Source: Bacteroides sp. CAG:709 (GTDB lineage: Bacteria > Bacteroidota > Bacteroidia > Bacteroidales > UBA932). From it: DNA of 50,664 bases. Positions 24,827 to 33,741 of this stretch are shown piece after piece. The position numbers and the translations under genes were made by a program. The stretch is from the NCBI GenBank assembly GCA_000434935.1, contig FR882185.1, positions 26,910-77,573 of the forward strand. The letters run 5' to 3'. How positions within the stretch are numbered: position 1 is the first letter of the stretch; the number at the start of each line of letters is the position of its first letter. The notes beneath the pieces were generated by a model. That model saw only the letters and a list, made by a program, of their open reading frames with translations, ran no database searches and was not told the DNA's origin.

Positions 24827-25453
24827 ATGAAGAGAGAATTAAGTGAAATAGGAACCATTCCAGTAACAACTTCAATCATTGAATCGTTATACCCGGAACT
24901 GAAGTCAGCTGATAAGAAAGTTACTTGGCTTGAGAAGCAAGGATTTATCATCAGATTGAAGCGGGGACTTTATGTGGCTAACCCCAAACATTCAGGAAAG
25001 ACGCTATCGAGTGAGTTGATTGCCAATCATATCTATACACCTTCGTATATTTCAATGTCTACTGCACTACGATATTATGGACTTATCCCCGAGGCTGTAT
25101 ATGTTCATCAATCAATGACGGTAAAGCACTCACGCAGTTTTCAAACTCCGCTCGGCTGTTATGACTACAAGCATATCTCAAAAGTGGCATTTCCGGTAGG
25201 AGTAAGGAGTATGTACAAGGATAATTATGCTTTTCTTATTGCATCACCGGAAAAGGCTTTGTGTGATTTGATTGCCAATTCCTCACAGGTCTATCTTCGC
25301 TATATGAAAGATGTGGAAACATATCTTGAACAAGATATTCGTATGGATATGGATGAGTTCAGTAAGATGGATGGAACCATATTCGAAGACTACATAAAGG
25401 TTGGCAAAAAGGCCGATTCAATTTCGACACTTTTAAAATTCTTAAGACGATGA
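24827..25453 (+). CDS. AbiEi-family antitoxin/transcriptional regulator
   Basis: A 208-residue cytoplasmic protein, the antitoxin half of an AbiE (type IV) toxin-antitoxin pair. The N-terminal winged-helix part (residues about 8-50, with VTWLEKQGFIIRLKRGLYV) is the usual AbiEi DNA-binding domain. The C-terminal part has SPEKALCDLIA, a family signature. AbiEi proteins repress their own promoter. The stop overlaps the next gene's start by 4 bases (ATGA), so the two are translationally coupled. The -7 promoter element touches the start codon. The sequence is more AT-rich than the left-hand core genes, consistent with horizontal gain. Confidence 0.85.
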   Translation: MKRELSEIGTIPVTTSIIESLYPELKSADKKVTWLEKQGFIIRLKRGLYVANPKHSGKTLSSELIANHIYTPSYISMSTALRYYGLIPEAVYVHQSMTVKHSRSFQTPLGCYDYKHISKVAFPVGVRSMYKDNYAFLIASPEKALCDLIANSSQVYLRYMKDVETYLEQDIRMDMDEFSKMDGTIFEDYIKVGKKADSISTLLKFLRR

Positions 25454-26271
25454 AAAATGAAATATTCGACAATATGCTCTCCCGTTATGATTTAACAACA
25501 GAGCAACAGAAGAGAAACGCTATATTTGAAGTGAACCAACAAGTGACACTTGCTGGTTTGTATGCCGGAGGCTTTTTTGAATCGGCAGCTTTCTATGGCG
25601 GAACTTGCTTGAGAATCTTTCATGGCTTGCAGCGTTTCAGTGAGGATATGGATTTTTCATTGCTTACACAAGATGACAAGTTCGATTTCACGAAATATTT
25701 TCCTGCTATCATTGATGCTTTTACAATGGTAGGCCGAGAGGTTGAAATAAAGAAAAAAGACAAGAGGAATTTCGGAAAGGTCGAATCTGCATTTCTTAAA
25801 GACAATACCGATGTATATGATGTGACTTTCCAAACTGAGAAGTCTATAAAGATAGAAGTAGATACTTGCCCACCGTTGAACTTCAAGACGGAACAGAAGC
25901 TATTGCTTCAGCCATATTCATTTATGACCCGTTGTCTTACACTTCCCGACTTGTTTGCAGGCAAGATGCACGCATTGGTATATCGTGCGTGGAAGAACAG
26001 AGTAAAAGGTCGTGATTGGTATGATTTTGAATGGTATGTGCGTCATAATGTCCCACTTGATTTTACTCATTTAGCAGAACGGTGCAAGCAATTCAACAAT
26101 GAGGATATTACTCCTAAGTTATTCAAAGAGAAACTCATTGAGCGTCTCTCTACAGCCGATATAAAACAAGTGAAAGAAGATGTATTGCCTTTCGTGCGCA
26201 ATCCAAAGGAACTTGACATTTGGTCAAATGATTATTTCGTACAGTTGGCCGGGATGATGAGAATGGAATAA
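25450..26271 (+). CDS. AbiEii-family nucleotidyltransferase toxin
   Basis: A 273-residue nucleotidyltransferase-fold toxin. The family motifs are intact: GGTCLR at residues 50-55 and SEDMDF at 64-69, giving the D-x-D metal-binding pair (Asp66, Asp68), then IKIEVDTCPP and the helical LPDLFAGKMHAL with KGRDWYDFEWY. AbiEii toxins transfer nucleotides onto RNA targets (established for relatives, not for this one) and stop growth, in some cases after phage infection. It directly follows its AbiEi partner. No sign of damage, so the pair is probably functional. Confidence 0.88.
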   Translation: MKNEIFDNMLSRYDLTTEQQKRNAIFEVNQQVTLAGLYAGGFFESAAFYGGTCLRIFHGLQRFSEDMDFSLLTQDDKFDFTKYFPAIIDAFTMVGREVEIKKKDKRNFGKVESAFLKDNTDVYDVTFQTEKSIKIEVDTCPPLNFKTEQKLLLQPYSFMTRCLTLPDLFAGKMHALVYRAWKNRVKGRDWYDFEWYVRHNVPLDFTHLAERCKQFNNEDITPKLFKEKLIERLSTADIKQVKEDVLPFVRNPKELDIWSNDYFVQLAGMMRME

Positions 26272-26285
26272 TTCGGAATCTCATA

Positions 26286-26369
26286 ATGGAATACAAAGAC
26301 CATCATATTCTAAGACTGATACATTTCGACAATTTAGTAGACACTCACAGAAAATACTTTTATCCATGA
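26286..26369 (+). pseudogene. Internally deleted relic of a DarT-like toxin gene
   Basis: A 27-codon frame reads MEYKDHHILRLIHFDNLVDT and then RKYFYP. The first part resembles the N-terminus of DarT (DUF4433) DNA ADP-ribosyltransferases (recalled as IYRxxHxxNL). The last residues could be the protein's usual aromatic end. About 170-200 internal residues would be missing. Its stop overlaps the start of the DarG-like relic as ATGA, the arrangement expected for an intact darTG pair. The adjacent macro-domain relic supports this reading. Confidence 0.5.
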
Positions 26370-26607
26370 TACGATTCACGAGAGGTGATCTCCTGACGGC
26401 AAATGCTGAGGTGAGGCACTTGAAGTGTTGGCCTCTGTAGATTTCATCAGGCACAACAATCCCGGGATCAGCCTGGAGGACACAATCGCTGCCATCCACA
26501 ACTGGTCGGAGCGCAAGAACAAACTCTTCAAAAACGAATATATCCAGATAGCCTATGACCATCTGGATACATTCTACTGTAAATCGAAACTGTCTGCAGG
26601 CCTCTGA
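26366..26607 (+). pseudogene. Internally deleted relic of a DarG-like macro-domain antitoxin gene
   Basis: The frame from 26366 begins MIRFTRGDLLTANAE, a clear macro-domain N-terminus. It then changes frame near 26411 into ASVDFIRHNNPGISLEDT and HNWSERKNKLF, which resembles the C-terminal helical domain of DarG. The middle of the protein, more than 200 residues, is missing. Both ends are preserved, so this is an internal deletion. It overlaps the DarT-like relic by 4 bases and ends 13 bases before the truncated aminotransferase on the other strand. Confidence 0.6.
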
Positions 26608-26620
26608 GCCGCTACATTCC

Positions 26621-27652
26621 TTACCGAATCGCCTCTTTGATGCAATCTACAATGTAGTGGACATCATCGTCGGTTACGTATGGGCCGGCAGGGAGACAGA
26701 AGCCTATCTTGAAGAGAGCGGTTTCCACGTCGTTGGTGTAGGCTGTGGCACCTGCGTAGACCGGTTGCTTGTGCATTGGCTTCCAGACTGGACGGCACTC
26801 GATTTTCTTGGCGAGCATGAAGACGCGGAGAGCCTCCACATTTTCGTTCGGCTGACAATCGGTCGTCGCACAATCTACGGCGTGAATCACACCTGCAGCA
26901 CCGCCCACTGCGGTCTTGATGACCTCCTTGTAGGCATTTTCCTGACCTTGAACATGAACAGAAGGGTCCAATGTCGCTGCACAGAGCCAGAAATTCGCAT
27001 CATAGCGCGGATCCGAAGGCTGCTTATGGATATGAACGCCAGGCACATCGGCCAGCAGTTCCTCATAAAGCTTCTGCACATGCTGATGATGCTTGATATG
27101 CGAATCGAGAACAGTCATCTGGCCGCGACCGATACCTGCGCAAACATTGGACATACGATAGTTGTAGCCGATGGCAGTGTGCTGGTAGTAAGGATAGGCG
27201 TCACGAGCCTGTGTCGCATACCACATGACTTCATTGGCATCTTCAGCATTGCGGCAAACAAGAGCGCCGCCGCCGGAAGTCGTGATCATCTTGTTGCCGT
27301 TGAAGGACAGCACGCCGTACTTGCCGAAAGTTCCGAGAACCTGGCCGTTGAAGCGCGAACCCATGCCCTCAGCGGCATCCTCGACAATCGGAATACCGTA
27401 TTTGTCGGCAATAGCCATGATCTCGTCAATCTTGTACGGCATACCATAGAGAGCCACCGGGACAATCGCCTTCGGATATTTGCCCGTTTTTTCTTTTCGG
27501 TCAATGATTGCCTTCTCAAGAAGCGCAGGATCCATATTCCATGTCTCCGGCTCTGAACCGATAAACACTGGTTTTGCGCCGAGGTAGGTTATCGGATGAG
27601 ACGATGCGCAGAACGTGAAAGACTGTACACAAACCTCGTCACCGGGACCCAC
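26621..27652 (-). pseudogene. 5'-truncated DegT/DnrJ/EryC1 aminotransferase
   Basis: 343 codons of a PLP-dependent sugar aminotransferase. The conserved parts are GPGDEVCVQSFTFCASSHP, VEDAAEGMGSRFNG, the lysine region SFNGNKMITTSGGG, and the C-terminal LFKIGFCLPAGPYV. Family members begin about 70 residues earlier with the N-terminal helix and the SSGTAA stretch, which are absent here. A TAA lies two codons upstream of the first possible (GTG) start. The coding sequence is otherwise undamaged. In Bacteroides capsule loci an aminotransferase like WcfR sits beside the initiating transferase; this looks like such a gene cut off when the adjoining defence island arrived. Confidence 0.8.
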
Positions 27653-27764
27653 TCGTTACCAATAGTCCACGACTAGCACCAGTTCGTATCGACGCTGTTC
27701 TAAATGTTCAATTTATGTAATACTGGCGTCACCAGAGTCTTACATAATAATACTACTTTTTGCT

Positions 27765-28526
27765 TTATTCTGAGCCTTTTATTACCTCGGCAATTTCATC
27801 AGCAATTTCATCAATTGTTGATGACGAAGTGTTTCTTGCCAATTTGTCGGCAAGTGAAGGAGAGTAATCGACAATTTCCTGTTTTGTAATATTATGCCAA
27901 ATCGGAAGCATTACCTGCTCTCCAGAAACGGCCTTTGTAATAATACCGTCTAACTCGTAGTTCGTCCATCCTTTGCGAATGAAGTTGCGTGAAAGAATAA
28001 CGACACCAAAACGACTCTTTAATAATCCTATGTCTATTTTACGTCTAAGGCTATCGCCGATTTTTAACTCAAACTCATCGTACCATACTTTTAGCCCACG
28101 TTCAAGCAACGCTTCCGCAAGAGGCCTAACAACAGAATCTTTATCTTCAGAAGCATGAGAGATAAACACGTCATATTCAACATTTTCCCCACTCGTTGCC
28201 TTATGATGGATAAGAGATGGAATGGATGAAAGGGCAGGCTCTTCATATACTGGCAAAGGAGCAGGAAGTCTTATAATAGAGGAGCGCACACTTCCACATA
28301 GTCCAGCAAGATCAATTGTAACATACCAATGTCCAGAACGTGGAATTGTCAAAACAATAGGAGAGCGCTTTGCAAGACCTCCATAATAACGATGTTGACG
28401 TCCACTTCTGTAATTAGAATAATTGCTACTATCCATCAATCTGACATTCGCCGCATTACCCTGAAGAGACACTTGGATTCTTTCCCCCAAATGACATTGG
28501 CCAAGATCATACACTGTATATTTCAT
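27765..28526 (-). CDS. DUF1883-TIR domain protein
   Basis: A 253-residue cytoplasmic protein with two domains. Residues 2-88 are a DUF1883 domain (YDLGQCHLGERIQVSLQGNA, MDSSNYSNYRSGRQHRYYGG, PRSGHWYVTIDLAG). After a 25-residue linker, residues 117-250 are a TIR domain (YDVFISHASEDKD, LKVWYDEFELKIGDSL, GVVILSRNFIRKGWTNYELDG). Glu191 in the W-x3-E motif is the expected catalytic residue for NAD+ cleavage or signal synthesis in TIR enzymes. TIR proteins act in phage defence by depleting NAD+ or as signalling enzymes. Its start is 3 bases after the GIY-YIG gene stop, so the two form an operon. The DUF1883 part is presumably the sensor or a binding module; that is inference. Confidence 0.85.
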   Translation of the reverse strand: MKYTVYDLGQCHLGERIQVSLQGNAANVRLMDSSNYSNYRSGRQHRYYGGLAKRSPIVLTIPRSGHWYVTIDLAGLCGSVRSSIIRLPAPLPVYEEPALSSIPSLIHHKATSGENVEYDVFISHASEDKDSVVRPLAEALLERGLKVWYDEFELKIGDSLRRKIDIGLLKSRFGVVILSRNFIRKGWTNYELDGIITKAVSGEQVMLPIWHNITKQEIVDYSPSLADKLARNTSSSTIDEIADEIAEVIKGSE

Positions 28527-28529
28527 TGT

Positions 28530-28829
28530 CTATTCTTCCGTATAATTGGTTATTTCATAGCAATATACATAAGTTGTATCTTCGCTGCCACCACCCGTAT
28601 CTCCCTGCATTCCTTTATCTAAATAGTACTCTTCAACAGCTTGAGCAACCGCTTTGTTATCACCCTTACGATATATCCACCATCCGTGTTCTTTCGACAC
28701 GTTATGCTCTCCAAACAGTCTTCGCTCAATATCATTGGTTATACCAATATAGAAATCAGAATAATACTGTTTCTCACTCTTTTGCAGATGGGAATTGATA
28801 TTTGCAATGATTTGTACTTTCGTTGCCAT
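28530..28829 (-). CDS. Small GIY-YIG-like nuclease domain protein
   Basis: A 99-residue protein from the ATG at 28829 (a longer frame to 28862 has no clear support). It shows a GIY-YIG-type core: DFYIGITNDIERRLFGEHN (first motif at residues 26-31, Arg37 in place of the catalytic arginine), and then AVAQAVEEYYLDKG (Glu66/67, the metal-binding glutamate position). The C-terminus TTYVYCYEIT is a closing strand. It could cut DNA or RNA, or have a non-catalytic role. It lies 3 bases upstream of the DUF1883-TIR gene, and the two probably act together. Confidence 0.65.
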   Translation of the reverse strand: MATKVQIIANINSHLQKSEKQYYSDFYIGITNDIERRLFGEHNVSKEHGWWIYRKGDNKAVAQAVEEYYLDKGMQGDTGGGSEDTTYVYCYEITNYTEE

Positions 28830-28887
28830 AATCCTTATTTTTGTAAAATGAATACTTCGCATTCAATAAATATATCTGAATACGATG

Positions 28888-28895
28888 CAAATGTA
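28888..28895 (-). promoter_or_regulatory. -7 element upstream of the GIY-YIG/TIR operon
   Basis: The minus strand reads TACATTTG, a full TAnnTTTG match, 58 bases before the GIY-YIG ATG. No well-spaced -33 element was found. Confidence 0.4.
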
Positions 28896-28935
28896 GCTTT
28901 CAACTATGCAGCCTATCTGCATTATTACAAAAAGT

Positions 28936-29949
28936 CTATGGATTAAGCAAAATAATCTGTTGAGCTCTTTTGTTAATAGTTCGTCTTATTCCCACAGGTT
29001 CAATAATTTCTATTTGATGAGCATAAGAAATCAACTGAGTCTCAAGTTCATAATTTGGTATAACTTCTAGTTGAAACACAATATACTCTTCACATCTTTC
29101 AATGATTCGTTGTGAAGGATGGATAGGTTTCGTCTCAATATAATTCGCCGCAGGGAATAAGGCTTTTATCACGACCTGTTCCTTTCTTCCTTCAGGATGT
29201 AATGAAACACCAACTATATCGTAAAAGTAGTCATCAAAATCCACGCCCCGGTACTCTTGAAATATCACACTCTCCTCTATCTCAAATTCATCTATCCTAT
29301 CTATTGGAACAACCGTTATTGGTATACGAGGGAGTAATCTTTCCTCTAAACCTAGGAGAAACCAACGATTGTTATATTGACGAAGTTGGTATGGATGTAT
29401 GATACGAATCGAAGATGTCTTACCAAAACGGTGATACTTAATAGAAAGAACTTGTTTCTTCACAATAGATTCGAACAATGGAGAGAACAACTCTATGCCT
29501 TTCAAATCCGGATTCTGAGCGAAAGCTACTGAACCTGATACTGTTCCATTAAGTTGGAAGGAGTCTTGAAGGCGGACAAGAACCTCATCCATCCATGTAA
29601 ACTGCGGCAAGCCTTTAAAGCGGCTAAGCATTTGAATAGTATCAGATAGTTGCTCAGCTTCTGTCTGACTCATAGGAAGATCCAATATTGAGAAATCGGG
29701 ATCCCGATATCTGAAATAGACTTTGTGACCATAACGATTTCGTTCCAACTCAATAGCTCCGCCAGCTTCACTCTCAAGAAACGCAATATCTTGCTGAACT
29801 TGCCGCTTACTAACAAACGAACCATCGTAGGCCATCAACTCCTCATTACAGGCATCCACAAGATCGTCAATAAAAAAAAGCCTCCGTCTATTTCTAAAGC
29901 ATTTATCTAGAACACGGTATCTAATTATAGCATTTTTATTCTTAGGCAT
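28936..29949 (-). CDS. WYL-domain regulator coupled to the AAA_13 ATPase
   Basis: A 337-residue cytoplasmic protein. The N-terminal winged helix (residues about 7-75, YRVLDKCFRNRRRLFFIDDLVDACNE in pieces and SKRQVQQDIAFLES) is followed by a linker and a WYL domain (about 175-260, VLSIKYHRFGKTSS, IHPYQLRQYNNRWFLLGLEE), then a WCX extension ending EIIEPVGIRRTI. Its ATG overlaps the 3' end of the ATPase gene by 8 bases, so it is the second gene of that operon. WYL regulators of this shape control defence operons such as BREX and CBASS. A run of eight A bases at 29871-29879 lies inside the N-terminal coding part. Confidence 0.85.
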   Translation of the reverse strand: MPKNKNAIIRYRVLDKCFRNRRRLFFIDDLVDACNEELMAYDGSFVSKRQVQQDIAFLESEAGGAIELERNRYGHKVYFRYRDPDFSILDLPMSQTEAEQLSDTIQMLSRFKGLPQFTWMDEVLVRLQDSFQLNGTVSGSVAFAQNPDLKGIELFSPLFESIVKKQVLSIKYHRFGKTSSIRIIHPYQLRQYNNRWFLLGLEERLLPRIPITVVPIDRIDEFEIEESVIFQEYRGVDFDDYFYDIVGVSLHPEGRKEQVVIKALFPAANYIETKPIHPSQRIIERCEEYIVFQLEVIPNYELETQLISYAHQIEIIEPVGIRRTINKRAQQIILLNP

Positions 29950-32200
29950 CAGATTCTTCTCCTTCGTGCATCATCATATTATAGTGCGCAATGTGACCAA
30001 GTTTTTCAAACAACCTACGAAAAACAGACAAATATTTTTCAGTTAAAATATTGGGATGTTCGACAAATAAGTCATCTGAAATATCATGCGAACCTTCGTC
30101 ATACCAACTGGCGAAAGACGTTGCAATGGCCAACTCTTCAGGGTCTTCCGTAAAATTATCTCCAATCAGTTCCTTACTATTCAATCCGCCAAAAACAATG
30201 AAATAGTTCTCTATAATCCGACGCATCACATTCTGGATTGCGATGTTATCCATATCTTCCCGCCGTTCTCTTAACTCTTTCCAAAGCAATTCATATGAGC
30301 CTTTGATTGGATTATCCATTTCATATGATTTTACAGACGAAATGTTTCCTTTTTTATAAAGCACCCAGTGATTTGTGTCACATCGAGTTCTCTTTCTAGT
30401 ACTAATAAAAGTGACTTCCTTGTGAAAATACACATTATGCGTTAGGATGAATACTTGTTTAATATCGCTTTCTTTTCCTCCGGCTATCGGCTCTCTAACT
30501 TCTTTGAGCAACTGTTTTAGCATCGTGCTCACGACGAACAACACATTGCTATCCAGACTGGATATCGGATCATCTATTACCAGTACTCGCGGAGATATAA
30601 TATCAGACCGTGTATTACTACCCTTCACCAATTGCATATAGTACAAAAAGGTAATGAAAGTTATCTCTCCCTCACTTAAACTATTATTTACCAAAGAGCC
30701 GTCTTTTCTTTGTATCTGATATTTGGTGGCATCTGTAGGAGACACTTGGATACTGAAGCCGGTAAAACCAAACTTTTCCAGAGCATTGTTTATTCGGTCA
30801 ATTGTTGGCTGAACACTTGTAACTTGACCTTCTCTCGCCTTAATTTCATGATTTACACGGGCGAATGACTCTCTGGCTTCCAATTCATCTTTTTTATGTT
30901 GTTCAAGCGCAATTTCCTTCCCTCGAATTTTTCTATCTATAGATTTAACATCATCTATTGCTTGCGCACCCAAATAGGACCACACATCCTCTATCAACGA
31001 GTCCCTCTCGCTTGAAAAGTTATCTACCATTTCATTATTAACTCGAATACTATCGTTGACTGCGGCTATCCGTTCATGAAGCGTTTCAGCATAATGCTTA
31101 ACATCTTTAAAGTCGACTGTCAAACCAGGAGACTTGACTTTTTCGGTCATCATCTCCAGATTGGAATCCATAGTATCCTTAACTAATTGAACCGTTGTCC
31201 GAAGCAAAGATGGTTCCGCTAGACTAGCCAAATCAGATTCAAATCTAGATAATAAGTTATCAAAGAAAGCTGAGGCCTCTTCTACCAACTCAGAATATTG
31301 ATCCCGTAATGTAGTAACAAGTTCTATATCGCTAGTGTAATTCTCATCAAAGAAACTTTCAATTTGTTTTCTAAATGACTCATCGATTGTATGCTTCTGA
31401 CAAAAAGGACAAATGTCAGATTCTTGAGAAATTAAAGACTGACCATGATGAACCCAGTCAGCGATATCCAACTTTTTGATTAATGTAGCGATTGGGACAT
31501 CCTCGCTACCGATGATGCGCCTTTTCCATATCGGATTTTCTGTAATCTCTAATAGTGAAGACAATATATCTGACGACTCCGGGACGATTTCTTTTTTTGA
31601 CGGCACTCCATCCCTAGCAAAAACGAATTGATATCGCCGTCTCAAATCTTCGAGGTCTGGCATTAGAGAAGGCAAACCTGCTCGAGTCACCTCAAGTATC
31701 TTCGTTTCAAACGTATTTTTATATAAAAAGCCTTTCAGACACTGTTTAAACTCTTCGTTTTTCTTAAATACGCCTTTCCATAATTGTTCTTTGCGAAAAT
31801 TTTTCAATTCATCAATTTCAGCATTCCTAGCGGTAATATTACCAACAGCTAAGTCAATACTTCTTGAAAACTTGTCCCGCTCCGCCCTCATTTTCTCAAT
31901 ATCTTCAATCGCCTCGACAGAGGCATGACCGAGAGTAAAAACTCCCGGAATCTCCGCTTCTCGAAAATTATCATTACGAAAATCATTATTGTAAGTCACA
32001 ACTTGAAGAGGACTCCCCTCCCATTCCACTTCACACTGCGGATAGACATGTTGGATGTCCCTACAAGATAGCACACGACTAATTGTAGTTTTTCCACATG
32101 CGTTACCTCCATAGATAAAGTTAACTTTCTTAAGATTATCAATAGTAATGCCCTCTTTATTAAAAGTGGCAACATCCTTAATAACAATCTTCTTAATCAT
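29942..32200 (-). CDS. AAA_13-type ABC/SMC-like ATPase, RloC/PrrC-like
   Basis: A 752-residue cytoplasmic ATPase. Walker A GGNACGKTT lies at residues 31-39. Coiled-coil arms surround CPFCQKH (Cys264, Cys267), like the zinc-hook apex of RloC and Rad50-type proteins. An ABC signature (SLSEGE), Walker B VLVIDDPISSLDS (Asp543, Asp544) and the H-loop ILTHN follow. The C-terminal 130 residues carry RRIIENYF and HIAHYN; an Arg-x3-Glu followed by His is reminiscent of the anticodon-nuclease site of PrrC/RloC, but I cannot confirm it. Relatives act in phage defence, cutting tRNA when triggered. The gene overlaps the WYL regulator by 8 bases. Good length for the family and no damage. Confidence 0.8.
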   Translation of the reverse strand: MIKKIVIKDVATFNKEGITIDNLKKVNFIYGGNACGKTTISRVLSCRDIQHVYPQCEVEWEGSPLQVVTYNNDFRNDNFREAEIPGVFTLGHASVEAIEDIEKMRAERDKFSRSIDLAVGNITARNAEIDELKNFRKEQLWKGVFKKNEEFKQCLKGFLYKNTFETKILEVTRAGLPSLMPDLEDLRRRYQFVFARDGVPSKKEIVPESSDILSSLLEITENPIWKRRIIGSEDVPIATLIKKLDIADWVHHGQSLISQESDICPFCQKHTIDESFRKQIESFFDENYTSDIELVTTLRDQYSELVEEASAFFDNLLSRFESDLASLAEPSLLRTTVQLVKDTMDSNLEMMTEKVKSPGLTVDFKDVKHYAETLHERIAAVNDSIRVNNEMVDNFSSERDSLIEDVWSYLGAQAIDDVKSIDRKIRGKEIALEQHKKDELEARESFARVNHEIKAREGQVTSVQPTIDRINNALEKFGFTGFSIQVSPTDATKYQIQRKDGSLVNNSLSEGEITFITFLYYMQLVKGSNTRSDIISPRVLVIDDPISSLDSNVLFVVSTMLKQLLKEVREPIAGGKESDIKQVFILTHNVYFHKEVTFISTRKRTRCDTNHWVLYKKGNISSVKSYEMDNPIKGSYELLWKELRERREDMDNIAIQNVMRRIIENYFIVFGGLNSKELIGDNFTEDPEELAIATSFASWYDEGSHDISDDLFVEHPNILTEKYLSVFRRLFEKLGHIAHYNMMMHEGEESDA

Positions 32201-32347
32201 ATTCTGAACAATTTATATAATTGATATGGGATTGACTTCCACACCAAGTCTCACCCTCTATAAAAAGTTTCTAAAAACAACTATATACACAACCTTCATC
32301 CTTCCAGGCAAAAGAATAAAGTCAAAGCCAAAGCCCTCACACTCCCA

Positions 32348-32644
32348 CTAATACTCCCTAACCACCCTCTCCAAAGCCTCCGCATACATTAAGCCCCTCT
32401 GCTTGCCACGATACGCCGCCTGCACCCCTTGATAAACTCCGCCGACCTCCACATAACAATTCGGATTGAACGACACCATCGCGCTGTTGATCTTCCACTC
32501 CGTACACGACGGCACTTTCATATACCAGCACTTCCTCACACGCTTCACCTCCTGACAATGCTGAAACAGACTGACCGCTAGCGTATATCCAAATCCGCCC
32601 CACTCCAGCCATTGCCCAACAATAATCCAAGTCAATGTTCCCAC
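32348..32644 (-). CDS. Hypothetical protein, possibly a gene fragment
   Basis: A 98-residue frame (MGTLTWIIVGQWLEWGG, then HCQEVKRVRKCWYMKVPS, ending YRGKQRGLMYAEALERVVREY). I recognise no family. It begins 16 bases after the stop of a WecA-type relic, in the same direction and within a degraded stretch. Codon use and a tryptophan/tyrosine-rich composition do not settle whether it is expressed. It may be the end of a larger lost gene. The rest of 32201-32347 holds no ORF or clear signal. Confidence 0.3.
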   Translation of the reverse strand: MGTLTWIIVGQWLEWGGFGYTLAVSLFQHCQEVKRVRKCWYMKVPSCTEWKINSAMVSFNPNCYVEVGGVYQGVQAAYRGKQRGLMYAEALERVVREY

Positions 32645-32659
32645 CCCTCCAAAAACAAC

Positions 32660-32836
32660 CTACTTCCTCAAAGAAGCCAGATACTCCTCATGCAAATAAT
32701 AACACTTCATCCCGAACAGCACATCCGCAACAGAAAGCAGCGCCAATGCCACAAACAAGTAATTCCATTGCCAAGCCACAAGCGAAAGCCCACGAGCAGA
32801 CGCAAGCCCCACGATGCACAAATTTCGTATCAATGC
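32660..32836 (-). pseudogene. 3'-end relic of a WecA-type transferase gene, diverged copy
   Basis: About 58 codons of minus-strand frame (LCIVGLASARGLSLVAWQ, LALLSVADVLFGMKCYYLHE, EYLASLRK and stop) align with the last helices and tail of the intact transferase at 34.2-35.2 kb (AFMKKYYHLHEEYLATLKK). A TAG closes the frame upstream. This copy is much more diverged from the intact gene than the scar at 24.6 kb, so it derives from a different parental locus. Confidence 0.7.
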
Positions 32837-32979
32837 CTATGCAGACCGACCACCTCCAAGATACTTGTCAATGAAAATGTACGTAATAGTCTCATTTTCA
32901 CTCAAATACCATAACTCGCCCGAATCTTGTATAATCCCACAGATTACTCCAAAATTCGAGCGACTAATTCATCTCTCAG

Positions 32980-33741
32980 CTACAGTCCCTTCACAATCTC
33001 CGCGAAATTCTCTATCACGTACTCGGCGTCCTCCATTGACATTTTGGTGTTCAGAGGTAGCGTAATCTCATTTTCGAACAGGTGATAGGCGTTCGGGAAA
33101 TCGTCGATGTCGAAGCCGTGAGCCTTGTAGGCGGTCATCATCGGGAGAGGCTTGTAGTGGACATTGGTTGCGATGCCGCGCACGGCCATCTGCTCGATAA
33201 CTTTGTTGGCCTCTTCGCGGGTGCTGCCATGAAGACGGACCAGGTAAAGATGGTGCGAAGAACAATGATCTGGAGCCCTGTGATTCAGATACTTGACCTG
33301 ATGGGCTGCATCAAGGCCAGCATTCAGAGAATCGATGCCGGCATTGTACAATGAAACCATCTCGTGACGCTTCTCCAGCATTGACGGATAACGCTCGAAC
33401 TGGACTAGACCAAGAGCCGCCATGATGTCGGTCATGTTGCATTTGTACCATGGGCCAATGATATCGTACTCCCATGCGCCTAGCTTCGTTTTTGCGAGCG
33501 CATCCTTGTTCTGGCCATGAAGCGAGAACAACTGGGAGAGACGGTAGATAAACTCGTTCCAGGACTCACCCTCAATGAAAGGCACAGGACTTCCACAATA
33601 CACCTGCTGGCGCTCCACCTTCTCGTTTCCGAACGGCAGATTCCATGTCAATGCGCCGCCTTCGGCAGTAGTGAAATTCTTCACCGCATGGAAAGAGAAC
33701 GAAGAGAAATCAGCAATCTCCGCGTCCACCCCAAAACTCAC
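32980..33741 (-). pseudogene. 5'-truncated DegT/DnrJ/EryC1 aminotransferase (second relic)
   Basis: 253 codons that keep the PLP-lysine region SSFSFHAVKNFTTAEGG and the rest of the C-terminal domain (YKCNMTDIMAALGLVQFER, HHLYLVRLHGSTREEANK, NVHYKPLPMM). The first 170 or so residues of the family, with the N-terminal half of the cofactor site, are missing. The frame begins at a GTG that overlaps the stop of the WbuC-like gene. It resembles FdtB/WecE-type sugar aminotransferases and differs from the relic at 26.6 kb, so two different aminotransferases have lost their 5' ends here. A truncated protein of this type should not bind PLP productively. Confidence 0.75.

Noticed and set aside
26281..26562. 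A 93-residue minus-strand frame over the DarT/DarG relics.
   Set aside because: It is the antisense of the plus-strand relics, which match known protein ends.
26555..27556. A 333-residue plus-strand frame opposite the truncated aminotransferase.
   Set aside because: It is a histidine- and leucine-rich shadow; the minus strand carries the conserved aminotransferase motifs.
32612..32914. Plus-strand frames of 79-100 residues in the 32.6-32.9 kb gap.
   Set aside because: They are antisense to the WecA-type 3' relic and have no protein-like composition.
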